From NCBI RefSeq assembly GCF_033115175.1, contig NC_084850.1, positions 19,437,218-19,501,217 on the forward strand: DNA of 64,000 bases, written 5' to 3'. The notes under the pieces were generated by a model, which worked only from the letters and a program-made list of their open reading frames with translations, had not been told where the DNA came from and searched no databases. Of this stretch, positions 1 through 11,640 are shown piece after piece (position 1 is the first letter of the stretch; every line of letters begins with the position of its first letter). Source of the DNA: Lepus europaeus. Taxonomy: Eukaryota; Chordata; Mammalia; Lagomorpha; Leporidae. The position numbers and the translations under genes were made by a program.

Positions 1-492
1 TCACCCTTTAGGCCTCTGGGGCTTTCTCATTAAGATAACTGTCATGTCTAGAAACACAAGATCATTAGACTTTTTAATTCTCAAACATTTTTATTAATAG
101 CATTTTCCATTATAGAAACTTAAAGTCTGGTACCACATCACATCTTGACAGTCCTTCTAATATACTCCAAATAGCCTGCTTATTTGGTGTCTCTATAAGA
201 TGAGAGACATAGGTCCTTCGATTTTTTCAGTTGGGCCCAAACTGGAAAAACCAAAGTCCAGGATTTACTGGAAATTTTAGAGACCAGATTGTTTGAAACT
301 TTGATTTTTTGAATGCCTGTCAAGAATGCCAAGAAGGCTCAAAATCCAAAATATCTGGTTGAAATAAGATTTCTTAAAATCATGACATAACATAGACCAA
401 ATTTGATCATTGTTACAAGGTGATTATTCAAATCTTTGAAAATAAGCACATATTTAAATAACGCATAGCTCTTAATAAAAAATCAGCTGTTT

Positions 493-824
493 ATATACAA
501 AAGATCAGTTTAGTATATATTAGGTAACGATTTCAACAGTTTGCCCCCATATAACAACACAAAGTGAAAAAAAATACTGTTGGAGTACTAGTTATAGCAT
601 TAAATAAGAGTGTACAGCACATTAAAGACAGAGATCCTACATAATATTTTTTTAAAAAATTAATTTTCTCTTGAAAATGAATCATGATGTGATTGGAAGG
701 GGGGAGGGGGCGGGGGGGGAGGGTTGTGGGTGGGAGGGAAGTTTTGGGAGGGGGAAGCCATTGTAAACCATGGGCTGTGCTTTGGAAATTTATATTCATT
801 AAATAAAAGTTTAATTAAAAAAAC
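493..824 (+). mobile_element. 5'-inverted (twin-primed) L1 3' fragment inside copy A
   Basis: Bases 493-670 are the reverse complement of L1 3'UTR. Bases 671-824 are the following L1 3' sequence in forward orientation, with a G-rich tract and an A-rich tail. The insert is flanked by the 10-bp duplication TCAGCTGTTT (483-492 and 825-834). Copy B has the uninterrupted site at about 15115-15124, giving a paralogous empty-site control. Confidence 0.88.
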
Positions 825-987
825 TCAGCTGTTTTTGAACAATTAGAATTTAACAGACATCAAGAGAACATAATAGATTACTTTAACACATTGCTTTAAC
901 AGAGCATCAGAGTTTAATTCTATGTCAAAGAGAAATTGAGCTTCCTGGGATCTTTTGCTGTGAGGTTTCCTTCCTTTACCTTCTTTC

Positions 988-2012
988 CTATTGGTGACCA
1001 TGTTTCTGTGTTTCTGTGTGTAACACATCTTTAAGCATCTTTTGCAGGGCAGGATGAGTGGCAACAAATTCTTTCAGTTTCTGTTTGCTATGAAAAGTCT
1101 TAATTTCACCTTCATTCACAAATGAGAGCTTTGCAGGATATAGTATTCTGGGCTGGCAGTTTTTCTCTCTTAGTACCTGGGCTATGTCTCGCCATTCCCT
1201 TCTAGCTTGTAGGGTTTCTGATGAGAAGTCTGCTGTGAGTCTAATTGGAGAACCTCTAAGAGTAATCTGACGTTTCTCTCTTGCACCTTTTAGGATCTTT
1301 TCTTTATGTTTCACTGTGGTGAGTTTGATTACAACATGTCGTGGTGAGGATCTCTTTTGGTCGTGTTTTTAGGGGTTCTATAAGCTTCCTGTACTAAGAT
1401 GCCTCTGTCCTTCTCCAAACCTGGGAAATTTTCTGCTAGTATCTCACTGAAAATGCCTTCTAATCCTTTCTCCCTCTCCATGCCTTCAGGAACTCCTAGA
1501 ACCCGAATGTTCGGTTTTTTAATAGTATCCTGTAGATTCCCGACAATATTTTTTAGATTTCTAATTTCTTCTTCTTTTCTTTGGTTTGCCTGTTTCCTTT
1601 CCTGTGCTCTGTCTTCTAAGTCTGATATTCTCTCTTCTGCTTCGCCCATTCTGTTCTTAAGGCTCTCTAATGTTTTTGTCATTTGATCTATTGAATTCTT
1701 CATTTCATTATGATTTCTCGTCGCTATCACAGTTTCTTGTTCTACTAGTTGTTTCATTTCATTTTGATTCCTCCTTAATATTTCATTTTCATGAGAGAGA
1801 TTTTCTATCTTGTCTATTAAGGATTTCTGTAGTTCAAGAATTTGTTTTTGAGAACTTCTTAATGATCTTACCAATTTTTTGAGATCTGCTTCTTGCATTT
1901 CTTCAATCTCATCATCTTCATAATCTTGAATTGGGGTGTCTTTTTCATTTGGGGGCGCCATAGTGTCTTCCTTGTTCTTGTTAGCTTGGTTTTTGTGTTT
2001 GTTGTTTGGCAT
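988..2012 (-). pseudogene. L1 ORF1 relic, composite copy A
   Basis: The relic starts at ATG 2012 and resembles the 345-residue ORF1p of the full-length L1 at 18649-19686: charged N-terminus, long coiled coil, then the conserved RNA-binding C-terminal region. Relative to copy B one base is lost near 1368 (TTTTTAGGGG against TTTATTAGGGG). This shifts the frame and splits the reading into 2012-1329 and 1314-988. The C-terminal part ends at a TAG seven residues after HTETQ..., four residues earlier than in the full-length L1. Copy B shares this stop. Confidence 0.85.
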
Positions 2013-2927
2013 GTTGGAGATATTTGGTTTCTTCACTGTGGTGTTTTTTCTTGTTACACTATGGCTCTATATTAAGTGGACTGTCTGCTTTTGGTGGAGC
2101 CTTATAGGCTTGAGATGAGTGTGGACTGAGAGCTGTGTTTGGTTCCTCAGGGTTGAGGGTGTGTCAAAGATGACACTCCCAGGTTAGGTGTGGTAAATCT
2201 CTCTTTTTTTGATTCAAAAGGGAAGTAATTCCGCACAGCTGAACGTAATTGGAGGTAGTTAGCAGGCAAATGATATACCCACAGGAGCCAGAGATCGGAA
2301 GCTCTTTCCCAAGGACCACACAGGGAATCTCTGCTGCCCTCAGTGTGGGCTCCAGTTCTCCTGCAGTCTCCCACTGGGTTGCCAAGTTAGATCCTAATCT
2401 CCTGTTATTTCACCCCTCCCCCCAGAGTCAGGTTTTTCTGCTAGGCTCAGGGCCGGTGCAGACCTGAGGTCGCCCTGCTTATGACGTATGTCCAAAATGG
2501 CGCCTGCTCTGTCTTGCTCACCTTTGAGAGATGAGCGGAGAGAGAGAAACTTGTGTCCGTATCGGTGACTTTTTAAATTTTTTTCCTGTCTCTCTTCTAG
2601 TTAGCCTGGTGAATTTTTCCCCACGGAGTTTCAAGCCTCGTTCCCTCTAGCCTCCTCTTTCCGCTTGCCCGCTGGTGTCTCGGGCTATTGAGGTTCGGCT
2701 CACCTCGCGTTCCAGCGCTGGTGTGTTGAGTCTGCCGCTGGTGTCCCGAACTTGTGCTCCCACGCTCTCCACGCAGGTCCACTGTGAATCACTAGTTCCG
2801 GAAGAGTTTCCTCTGCTGTTTCATCCCCTACTCTTCCTTGACCCTGCAGTATCTCCACTTATATTAAACTGTCTCTCGCCCGGACTAATAGTGTGCTCCC
2901 TGCCTATTCCACCATCTTGCCGCTCTC
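2013..2927 (-). promoter_or_regulatory. L1-type 5'UTR/promoter of composite copy A
   Basis: The sequence is homologous to the 5'UTR of the full-length L1. A YY1-type core lies next to the 5' end (reverse complement of CACCATCTTGCC, about 2909-2921), with one change from CAAGATGGCGG. A TGACGTAT CRE-like site lies near 2480. Activity is inferred from L1 biology. Confidence 0.6.
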
Positions 2928-3758
2928 CCCATTCCAATTTGTTGATGTAGGCACCTATTGATATAAATTTTCCTCTTAACACTGCTTTTGTTGTATCCCA
3001 TAGGTTTTGGTATGTTGTGCTGTTATGCTCATTTACTTCCAGAAAATTTTTGATTTCTCTTTTAATTTCTTCTATGACCCATTGTTCATTCAGGAGCATG
3101 TTGTTCAGTCTCCATGTGTTTGCACGTGCTGATTGGGTTAAGGAACAAAACCCATCTTTTTGCTGCTTACAAGAAACTCATCTTTCCAGCAATGATGCAT
3201 ACAGACTGAAAGTGAAAGGCTGGAAAAAAGATATACCATGACAACAGAAATGAAAAATGAGCAGGCGTAGCCATCTTAATATCGGAAAACATAAACTTTA
3301 CCACAAAAACTGTTAGGATAGACAAAGAGGGGCACTATATAATGATTAAGGGATCCATTCAACAGGAAATATAACGATTATCAATGTATATGCACCTAAT
3401 TACAGGGCACCGATTTATTTAAAAGACTTGTTAAGGGACTTAAAGGGAGACTTAGACCCCAATACAATAGTTCTGGGGGACTTCAATACTCCACTCTCAG
3501 AGATAGACAGATCAACAGGACAGAAGATCAACAAGGAGACAGTAGATTTAAACGACACTATAGCCCAAATGGATCTAACAGATATCTACAGAAGTTTTCA
3601 TCCTACACATAAAGACTTCACATTCTTCTCAGCAGTACATGGAACCTTCTCTAGGATTGACCACATACTAGGCCATAAAGCAAGTCTCAGCAAATTGAAA
3701 AGAATTAGAATCATACCATGCAGCTTCTCAGACCACAAAGGAATGAAATTGGAAATTG
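2928..3758 (-). mobile_element. 5'-inverted minus-strand L1 ORF2 fragment
   Basis: Bases 2928-3130 are ORF2 sequence in minus orientation, equivalent to about 20488-20690 of the full-length L1. Bases 3131-3758 are the preceding ORF2 segment (equivalent to 19836-20466) in plus orientation. On the minus strand this reads 'inverted upstream block, then downstream block', the classic twin-priming product. The plus-oriented block encodes part of the endonuclease domain, including the catalytic QETH and GDFNTP motifs. Where the full-length L1 has a stop at codon 40, this copy keeps TGC. The 3' continuation is cut off by composite copy A. Confidence 0.75.
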
Positions 3759-4248
3759 GTTTTATTTTTAATTGTACATTCTAGTTTAAAAGCCCACATA
3801 ACATAAAATGTACCACACTAACCATTTTGAAGTGTAGAGTTCAGTAGTAAATATATTCACAGTGTTGTTATGCAACAGAACTCTAGATCTTCTTCATCGT
3901 GCAAAACTGAAACTCTAGGCCTAGTAATCAGCAATTGCCCATTTCCTCCTCCCACTGCTTCGTAGGTTATATCAAGGGATCACTCAGAGACATTCTTATA
4001 CAGATGAGTGTCTTTACCAAAAGCAGTAATTACCACAAAAATAATCGACTTTCTCCTGCCCACTACTTCAACAACAAATGAATGGTTCTGAAATAGTGAC
4101 ACTCTTATTTTTTGCTGTTGCTAATTAAATTTCAGAGCTGAGCTGATGCTTGCAACCATTGCCACTCACAAGAGCTGGAAGCAGAAGTTTTGAGACACTC
4201 AAAGGTATTCTATAGTCTGAAAAAATTTAAAGCTCATTTTTTAGGTTA
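3759..4248. other. Flanking DNA without recognised gene
   Basis: This AT-rich sequence lies between the inverted L1 block and a CSINE. I see no coding signal or recognisable repeat. Confidence 0.5.
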
Positions 4249-4602
4249 TAAAGATTTATTTCTTTATCTGAAAGGCAAAGTTACAGAGAACAGAGGCCGA
4301 GAGAGAGAGAGAGAGAAAAGAGAGAGAGAGAGAGAAAGAGAGAGGTCCTCCAGCCATTGGTTCACTCCGCAGATGGCCACAACAGCAGGAACTACTCCAA
4401 TCCAAAGCCAGGAACCAGGAGCTTCTTCCAGGTCTCCCACATGGGGGAAGGGGCCCAAGGCCTTGAGCCATCTTCTACTGCTTTCCTGGGCCATAGCAGA
4501 GAGCTGGATCAGAAATGGAGCATCCAGGTATCTAACTGCTGCCCATGTGGGATGCCAGCACTGCAGGTGCCGGCTTTAACAGCTACGCCATGGTGCTGGC
4601 CA
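4249..4602 (-). mobile_element. CSINE
   Basis: A reverse-oriented lagomorph C-repeat: AAGATTTATTT tail at left, a (GA)n tract at 4299-4345, the CCAAAGCCAGGAACCAGGAGC core, and a GTGCTGGCC 5' end at right. Confidence 0.9.
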
Positions 4603-4634
4603 CTGAAGTTAATTTTTTAAATTTAAGGGTTATA

Positions 4635-6772
4635 AGTGGGATTTATCCCTGGTATGCAGGGATGGTTCAATGTTCGCAAAACAATCAACGTGATACACCA
4701 CATTAACAGACTGCAGAAGAAAAACCATATGATTCTCTCAATGGACGCACAGAAAGCATTTGATAAAATACAACACCCTTTCATGATGAAAACTCTAAGC
4801 AAACTGGGTATAGAAGGAAAATATTCCTCAATACAATCAAAGCAATTTATGAAAAACCCACGGCCAGTATCCTATTGAATGGGGAAAAGTTGGAAGCATT
4901 TCCACTGAGATCTGGTAGCAGACAGGGATTCCCACTCTCACCACTGCTCTTCAATATACTTCTGGAAGTCTTAGCCAGAGGTATTAGGCAAGAAAAAGAA
5001 ATTAAAGGGATACAAATTGGGAAGGAAGAAGTCAAACTATCCCTCTTTGCAGATGATATGATTCTTTATTTAGGGGACCCAAAGAACTCTACTAAGAGAC
5101 TACTGGAACTCATTGAAGAGTTTGGCAAAGTAGCAGGATATAAAATCAATGCACAAAAATCAACAGCCTTTGTATACACAGGCAATGCCACGGCTGAGGA
5201 AGAACTTCTAAGATCAATCCCATTCACAATAGCTACAAAAACAATCAAATACCTTGGAATAAACTTAACCAAGGACGTTAAAGATCTCTACGATGAAAAC
5301 TACAAAACCTTAAAGAAAGAAATAGAAAAGGATACCAAAAAATGGAGAAATCTTCCATGTTCATGGATTGGAAGAATCAACATCATCAAAATGTCCATTC
5401 TCCCAAAAGCAATTTATACATTCAATGCAATACCAATCAAAATACCAAAGGCATTCTTTTCAGATCTGGAAAAAATGATGCTGAAATTCATATGGAGACA
5501 CAGGAGACCTCGAATAGCCAAAGCAATCTTGTACAACAAAAACAAAGCCGGAGGCATCACAATACCAGATTTCAGGACATACTACTGGGCAATTGTTATC
5601 AAAACAGCATGGTACTGGTACAGAAACAGATGGATAGACCAATGGAACAGAATAGAAACACCAGAAATCAATCCAAACATCTACAGCCAACTTATATTTG
5701 ATCAAGGATCCAAAACCAATCCCTGGAGTAAGGATGGCCTATTCAATAAATGGTGCTGGGAAAACTGGATTTCCACATGCAGAAGCATGAAGCAACATCC
5801 CTACCTTTCACCTTACACAAAAATTCACTCAACATGGATTAAAGACTTAAATCTGCAACCCGAAACCATCAAATTGTTAGAAAGCATTGGAGTACCCTAC
5901 AAGATATAGGTACTGGCAAAGACTTCTTGGAAAAGACCCCAGAAGCACAGGCAGTCAAAACCAAAATTAACTATTGGGATTGCATCAAATTGAGAAGTTT
6001 CTGTACTTCAAAAGAAACAGTCAGGAAAGTGAAGAGGCAACCGACAGAATGGGAAAAAATATTTGCAAACTATGCTACAGATAAAGCGTTGATAACCAGA
6101 ATCTACAAAGAGATCAAGAAACTCCACAACAACAAAACAAACAACCCACTTAAGAGATGGGCCAAAGACCTCAACAGACATCTTTCCAAAGAGGAAATCC
6201 AAATGGCCAACAGACACATGAAGAAATGTTCAAGATCACTAGTAATCAGAGAAATGCAAATCAAAACCACAATGAGGTTTCACCTCAGCCCGGTGAGAAT
6301 GGCTCACATTCAGAAATCTACCAACAATAGATGCTGGCGAGGATGTGGGGAAAAAGGGACACTAACCCACTGTTGGTGGGAATGCAAACTGGTTAAGCCA
6401 CTATGGAAGTCAGTCTGGAGATTCCTCAGAAACCTGAATATAACCCTACCATACAACCCAGCCATCCCACTCCTTGGAATTTATCCAAAGGAAATTAAAT
6501 TGGCAAACAAAAAAGCCATCTGCACATTAATGTTTATTGCAGCCCAATTCACAATAGCTAAGACCTGGAACCAACCCCAATGCCCATCAACAGTAGACTG
6601 GATAAAGAAACTATGGGACATGTACTCAATAGAATACTATACAGCAGTAAGAAACAATGAAAACCGGTCATTTGCAACAAGATGGAGGAATCTGGAAAAC
6701 ATCATGCTGAGTGAATTAAGACAGTCCCAAAGAGACAAATATCATTTGCTTTCCCTAATCGGTGACAACTAA
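4635..6772 (+). pseudogene. L1 ORF2 relic (reverse transcriptase to C-terminal zinc-binding region)
   Basis: The reading is split into three frames (about 4636-4818, 4875-5890 and 5927-6772) by small indels. The reverse-transcriptase FADD catalytic motif is present (about 5049-5060). The C-terminal cysteine-rich motif [15 protein letters not shown] is present (about 6330-6385). The endonuclease domain is absent because of 5' truncation. It cannot encode a working protein. Confidence 0.9.
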
Positions 6773-7398
6773 CTGAGCACCAAAGGGGAAAGCTGTGGAA
6801 TTGAAATGGACACTATGAGAAACAGTGACTTGATCAGATCTTGTGCTGACTGTTGATGTGCAATGTAATACTTTATCCATCTTAGTATTTTTTTTGTTCT
6901 AGTACTAATACTTGAACTCTGTAATTAACACACAATTATTCTTAGGTGTTTAAATCTTAACTGAAAAGTGATCCCGGTTAAATATAAGAATGAGAAAAAG
7001 AGAGAGAGGAGATGTACAATTGGGGACATGCAAAATTGGACTTGCCCCGAATGATGGAGTTAGAATCGTGCCAGGGGATTCCAATATATTCCCATCAAGG
7101 TGGCATGTACCAATGCCATCTCACTAGTCCAGGTGATCAATTTCAGTTCACAATTGATCACACTGATAGATTTAAGAGTCATAGGGATCACATAAACAAG
7201 ACTAGTGTCTGCTAATACTAACTGATAGAATCACAAAGGGAGAGAACGATACAACATGGGAAGCGGGATACACAACAGACTCATAGAATGGCAGATGTCC
7301 TAAACAGCACTCTGGCCTCAGAATCAGCCCTTAAGGCATTCGGATCTGGCTGAAGAGCCTATGAGAGTATTGTAGGCATGGAAAGCCAAGACACTCTG

Positions 7399-7560
7399 GA
7401 AGAAGAAGAAGAAGAAGAAGAAGAAGAAGAAGAAGAAGAAGAAGGAGGAGGAGGAGGAGGAGGAGGAGGAGGAGGAGGAGGAGGAGGAGGAGAAGGAGAA
7501 GGAAAAGGAGAAGAGGAGGAGGAGGAGGAGGAGGAGGAGGAGGAGGAGGAGGAGGAGGAA
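7399..7560 (+). repeat. (GAA)n/(GGA)n polypurine microsatellite in L1 3'UTR
   Basis: About 160 bases of uninterrupted purines: GAA repeats, then GGA repeats, then mixed GAA/GGA. The full-length L1 has only a short A-run at the same place (about 24208-24221). The apparent poly-Glu/poly-Gly reading frame is not a gene. Confidence 0.95.
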
Positions 7561-8409
7561 GACCTAAATGAAGGATCTCAGCGAGTGTGATCCCAGTGGA
7601 AAGAACGGGGCCATCAAGGTAGGAGGTACCTTTCTCTGAAGGGAGGAGAGAACCTCCACTTTGACTATGACCCTATTGGAATAAGATCGAAGTCGGCAAA
7701 CCCAAAAGGCTTCTTCCATAGCCTCGGCAACCCATGACTAGAGCCTAGGGAGATTACTGACGCCATAAACAAGAGTGTTAAATTGTTAAATCAACATCAA
7801 GAGTCACTGTGTACTTACTTCCCATGTGGGATCTGTCCTTAATGGGTTGTCCAATGTGAAGTAATGATATAGCTATTACTGAAACAGTATTTTTACACTT
7901 TGTGTTTACTGTGGGTGCAAACTGATGAAATCTTAGTATATAGTGAATCGATCTTCTGTATATAAAAATAATTGAAAATGAAAAAAAACGTGGTGTTAAA
8001 TTGGAAATTACATAGAAAATTAATCAATTTTTTTAAAAAAATCATGTAGGATCTCTGTCACTAATGTGCTGTGTACCGTTATTTAATGCTATAACTAGTA
8101 CTCCAACAGTATTTTTTCACTTTGTGTTGCTATGTGAGGATAAACTGTTGAAATCTTTATATATACTAAACTGATTTTTTGTATATAAAGAGAATTGAAA
8201 ATGAATCTTGATGGGAATGGAAGGGGAGAGGGAGCAGGAAAGGGGAGGGTTGCGGGTGGGAGGGAAGTTATGGGGGGGGAAGCCATTGTAATCCATAAGC
8301 TGTACTTTGGAAATTTATATTCATTAAATAAAAGATAAAAAAAGAATATGTGCAATTTTACATGTCAGCTAAAATAAAAAGTTAACTTAAAAAAATTTGA
8401 AGGGTTATA

Positions 8410-8974
8410 TCAAGGGAATACAGAGTTTACCAGGAAAAACTTACTGTGATTCCAGCAGGCTAATGGAGAAAAACACTTGCCTTAGACAGGAAGAGCTGAA
8501 CTAGAATTCTGACTCTGTCTAGTTTCTAGCTGTGTGATGTTGGGAGAAATCACTGAACCTCCCACAGCCTTAGTTTCTTCATCTGCAAGATGGGAATGCT
8601 AACAGTTACATGTTGTGAAGACAAAATGAAGTAAGTTATGTACTGTAGCTATCACATAGTAGGTGCTCATTAAACATTAGTTCCCATCCTTCTCCCCATT
8701 TAGCAATGTGTTCACATTTCCCTGAGCTTCCATTTCCTCATGTCAGTTGCATAGGATCACTGTGAAATTTAAATTGTGACAATGTGTGTGACAATAATTT
8801 CATAATAGACACCCAATAAATGTTTTTAAAATTCATTTTTATTTCTACAGGAATTGTAACAAATTGAGAAAATTAATCACCTAACACAGGTAATTAACAT
8901 TTCCCAAAGAGAGCTATTAACATTTTCCTGATAAACAGCAATTTGTAATGGATCATTCAAATAAGCAGGACAAA
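8410..8974. repeat. Intergenic DNA with MIR SINE (minus) at about 8490-8690
   Basis: The MIR core is visible as TAGCTGTGTGATGTTGGG...CTCATCTGCAAGATGGGAATG-like sequence ending in AGTAGGTGCTCATTAAA. The remainder shows no gene. Confidence 0.65.
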
Positions 8975-9425
8975 TGTTTGGCATAGCGAGTAAGACTCTG
9001 CTAGAGATACCAGTATCCCACATCAGAGTGCCTGGATTTGATTCCCAGCTATGCTTCTGATTCCATCTTCCTGCTGTTGTGCATCCTTGGAGGAAGCAGG
9101 TGGTAGTGTAAGTACTGACCCACTGTCACCCGCTTAAGAGACCCAGATTGAATTCCCAGCTCCTGGCTTCAGCCTGACCGAACCCTGGATTTTACAGGCA
9201 TTTGGGTAATAGAGCCATGGATGAAAGATCCCCTCCCCTCCCCTCCCCTCCTCTGCTCTCTCCTCCTCTCCCCTCCTCTCCCCTCCTCTCTTCTCCTCTC
9301 TTCTCCCCTCCTCTCCTCTCCTCTCCTCTCCTCTCCTCTCCTCTCCTCTCTTCTCTTCTCTTCTCTTCTCTTCTCTTCTCTTCTCTTCTCTCTCTCTCCT
9401 TTTCAAATGAATAAATAAAAGTTTC
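8975..9425 (+). mobile_element. Diverged CSINE with long (CTCTC/CTCTT)n tract
   Basis: The 5' part is an old, diverged C-repeat, and the end is TTTCAAATGAATAAATAAAAG. The internal pyrimidine tract at 9228-9392 is expanded to about 165 bases. The serine/leucine/proline or glutamate/arginine frames across it are artefacts. Confidence 0.8.
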
Positions 9426-9439
9426 AAAAATAAAATATA

Positions 9440-10236
9440 AGTAAATTCTTTATGTGTTTGAGGCAGAGGCCTGGCCTAGGTAATCTCTTGGACACTATAT
9501 CTGCCCACTGGGAGTGCATGCTTCTCTTCCAGTTGACAAAAAACAGGACAGAAAGAGAACTGGTCTTGGTTATCAGAGCAGATTCAAAAGAATAGAGCAT
9601 ATTTTGCTGCTTCATAATTATCACATAATTAACCACTGAACAATACCCACTGCACATTTTTCTAAAAATTTTATGTCTGAATTATATTAAAATGATTTTC
9701 TCATGAAGCAACAGAAGCTAATGAAATATCAGTATGTTCTTGGAATTGTATTCACAAAGCACATCGAATCTGTTAAAAACTAATTAAAATTAAAAAATGG
9801 AAGAGTAAGGTAAAAGAAGAAAGTTAGAGGGAGCTGTGGTTGTGCAAGAATGATTGAAGAGATATAGTGTTGCTGGCTTTGAAGATAGAGGCTGGAGGCC
9901 ATGAGATGTGGAATGTGGACAGCCTGTAGCAGCTGGAAAGGGCAAGGAGGCAAATCTTTCCCAGAGGCTCAAGAAGGAATGAAGCCTTCAGGACATCTTG
10001 ATTTTAGTCCAGTGTGACCCCTCCAGGAGGATTTCTGAACTCCAAAATTGCAGGATATTAAGTTCTTGTTGTTTTGAGACACAAAGTTTGTGGTCATGTT
10101 ATAGAAGCAATAGGAAACTTGTACACCTGGTGACACATAAGACTAAGAGCAGGGTTTGGAAATGGTGTTCCTTACCCCCAGAAACATCAATTCAATAGTC
10201 CAGGGAAGAGCTGAGGGGTGTTAATTTTCTTTTCTT
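9440..10236. other. Intergenic DNA with a possible old LTR fragment (about 9800-10130)
   Basis: The segment around 10060-10120 (TTGTTGTTTTGAGACACAAA.., then AAGCAATAGGAAACTTGTAC) resembles the 3' part of ancient ERVL-MaLR LTRs in plus orientation. This is from memory of the family only. No gene is seen. Confidence 0.4.
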
Positions 10237-10560
10237 AAAAGTTTTTTGTTTATTTATTTGAGAGGCAGAGATACCGACAGACAGAAGGGGGAGACAGAAA
10301 GATCTTCCATCTGTGATTCATTCCTGAAATGGCCACTACTGTCAGAGCTGGGCCCATCAAAGCCAGGAGCCAGGAGCCTCATCTGGGTCTCCCATGTGGG
10401 TGCAGGGCCCAAGGACTTGATCTATCTTCCACTGCTTTCCCAGGCCCTAAGCAGAGAGCTGGATTGAAAGAGGAATAACCGAGACACGAACTGGTGCCCA
10501 TATGGAATGCTGGCACTGAAAGCAGAAGCTTAGCCTACTATGCCATACCACTGGTCCCAG
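10237..10560 (-). mobile_element. CSINE
   Basis: Reverse-oriented C-repeat, from TTTATTTATTTGAGAGGCAGAG at left to CATACCACTGGTCCCA at right. Confidence 0.85.
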
Positions 10561-11640
10561 GGGTGCTTATTTTCAATAGGCTCCCAAGGATATACTATTG
10601 AATCAAGTGGAGATTTGGAGAATACTAATATGGATCACATATTCTGCAGAAGTAGCCAACTCCTGTTATGTAGACAGTCACTTGCTGGCCTAGAGAATGG
10701 CCTAGAGAGGTGATTGAAGATGCGACTGGGCTTGACCTGGAGCTACAGTTTGGCGCCAACCATAACTCTATCTCTCATGTGACAATGTTATTGAGCCTCT
10801 TCAATCTAACAGTAATTTACCTTTCCAGTTTGATTTTCAGCTGCTCCTCAGCCCAAATGCTCGACTCCAGCCAGGCAAGTCTAACCACTTTCTCTTCATT
10901 GGGTCTTGGGATTTGGCTCTCTCTGCTCTGGAAATTCTGCTATATGCTAGTGTCACCTGGCACCTCCAGGAAGTAGATGCTAAGGAGTTTAGGTTTTAAG
11001 AAGTTTATAAGAACATGAAGTGGAGGATAAGACTTGTGACAGAGAAATGAGAGAGGAAGCAGGGTTGAACAGGATGAGATTCAGACCACACTGCAGATCT
11101 GCCAACTTAACAGGATCTTTGGAGCCATTATAGCCCACTTCAGATAGAAATGTACAGGTGCTAGGATCGCTATAATAATCAGTCATTGGCTGGAGGATGC
11201 CCACAAAGAGATAGTCAAAGCCAATAATAAGGTGTTAATAGGTGGAAGCACCCAACCAACTGTATTCCTTGCAGGTAAATGGAAAATTCTTTCTGGAAGG
11301 GAGTTCCTGGCAGCACCTCTCCATGGCTGCCACTGGTTCCCATTCTCTTCTTCAGTTATGAAGATCTATTCTTCTTTGATATCCAGCACAATCACTGTTA
11401 GTGTGTTTTTTCTTAAGTACTACATTCATTTCAAAGTAGAGTCTTAGAGCTGGAAATAACCTTTGGGATTACTTCATTTAACTCATGGAGAAATTGAGAC
11501 CAAAGGAGACAGGGATTGGTGGTGGTGGTGGTGATTGTGAGCATGAGTGATTCAAAATGACATAGCTAGTGAAGGTAGAAGCAGGACTGGACTCCACATG
11601 CCCTAAGTCTCAGTGCAGGTTTACAGTAGCATTAAGAAAA
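10561..11640. other. Intergenic DNA, nothing recognised
   Basis: There are short open frames only, without codon bias or homology that I can name. A short (GGT)n run lies at 11518-11532. Confidence 0.5.

Larger units (their letters stand above)
1..2927 (-). mobile_element. Composite L1-ERV 'half-L1' element, copy A (3' end beyond window)
   Basis: Read on the minus strand, this is an L1 5'UTR (2927 to 2013), an L1 ORF1 (2012 to 988), an inter-ORF spacer to about 935, then non-L1 sequence continuing off the left edge. The non-L1 part matches 14632-15222 almost base for base, so copies A and B share the ORF1/non-L1 junction. L1 ORF2 is absent. The 5' end (about 2927) abuts minus-strand L1 ORF2 sequence that is not present at copy B. 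Family knowledge: ORF1-only L1 derivatives are called HAL1 (half-L1). That the unit is mobile is inferred mainly from copy B. Confidence 0.72.
4635..8399 (+). mobile_element. 5'-truncated L1, plus strand
   Basis: The element begins inside ORF2 (equivalent to about 21446 of the full-length L1) and runs through the ORF2 C-terminus and the 3'UTR to the G-rich 3' tail and A-rich end. The flanking 10-bp repeat AAGGGTTATA (4625-4634 and 8400-8409) is the probable target-site duplication. Unlike the full-length copy, it retains the G-rich tail (8216-8290). Confidence 0.88.

Noticed and set aside
7378..7590. Open frame of poly-Glu/poly-Gly
   Set aside because: It is a translated GAA/GGA microsatellite inside an L1 3'UTR.
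9134..9427. Arg/Glu-rich and Ser/Pro-rich frames on both strands
   Set aside because: These are products of a (CTCTC)n tract within an old CSINE.
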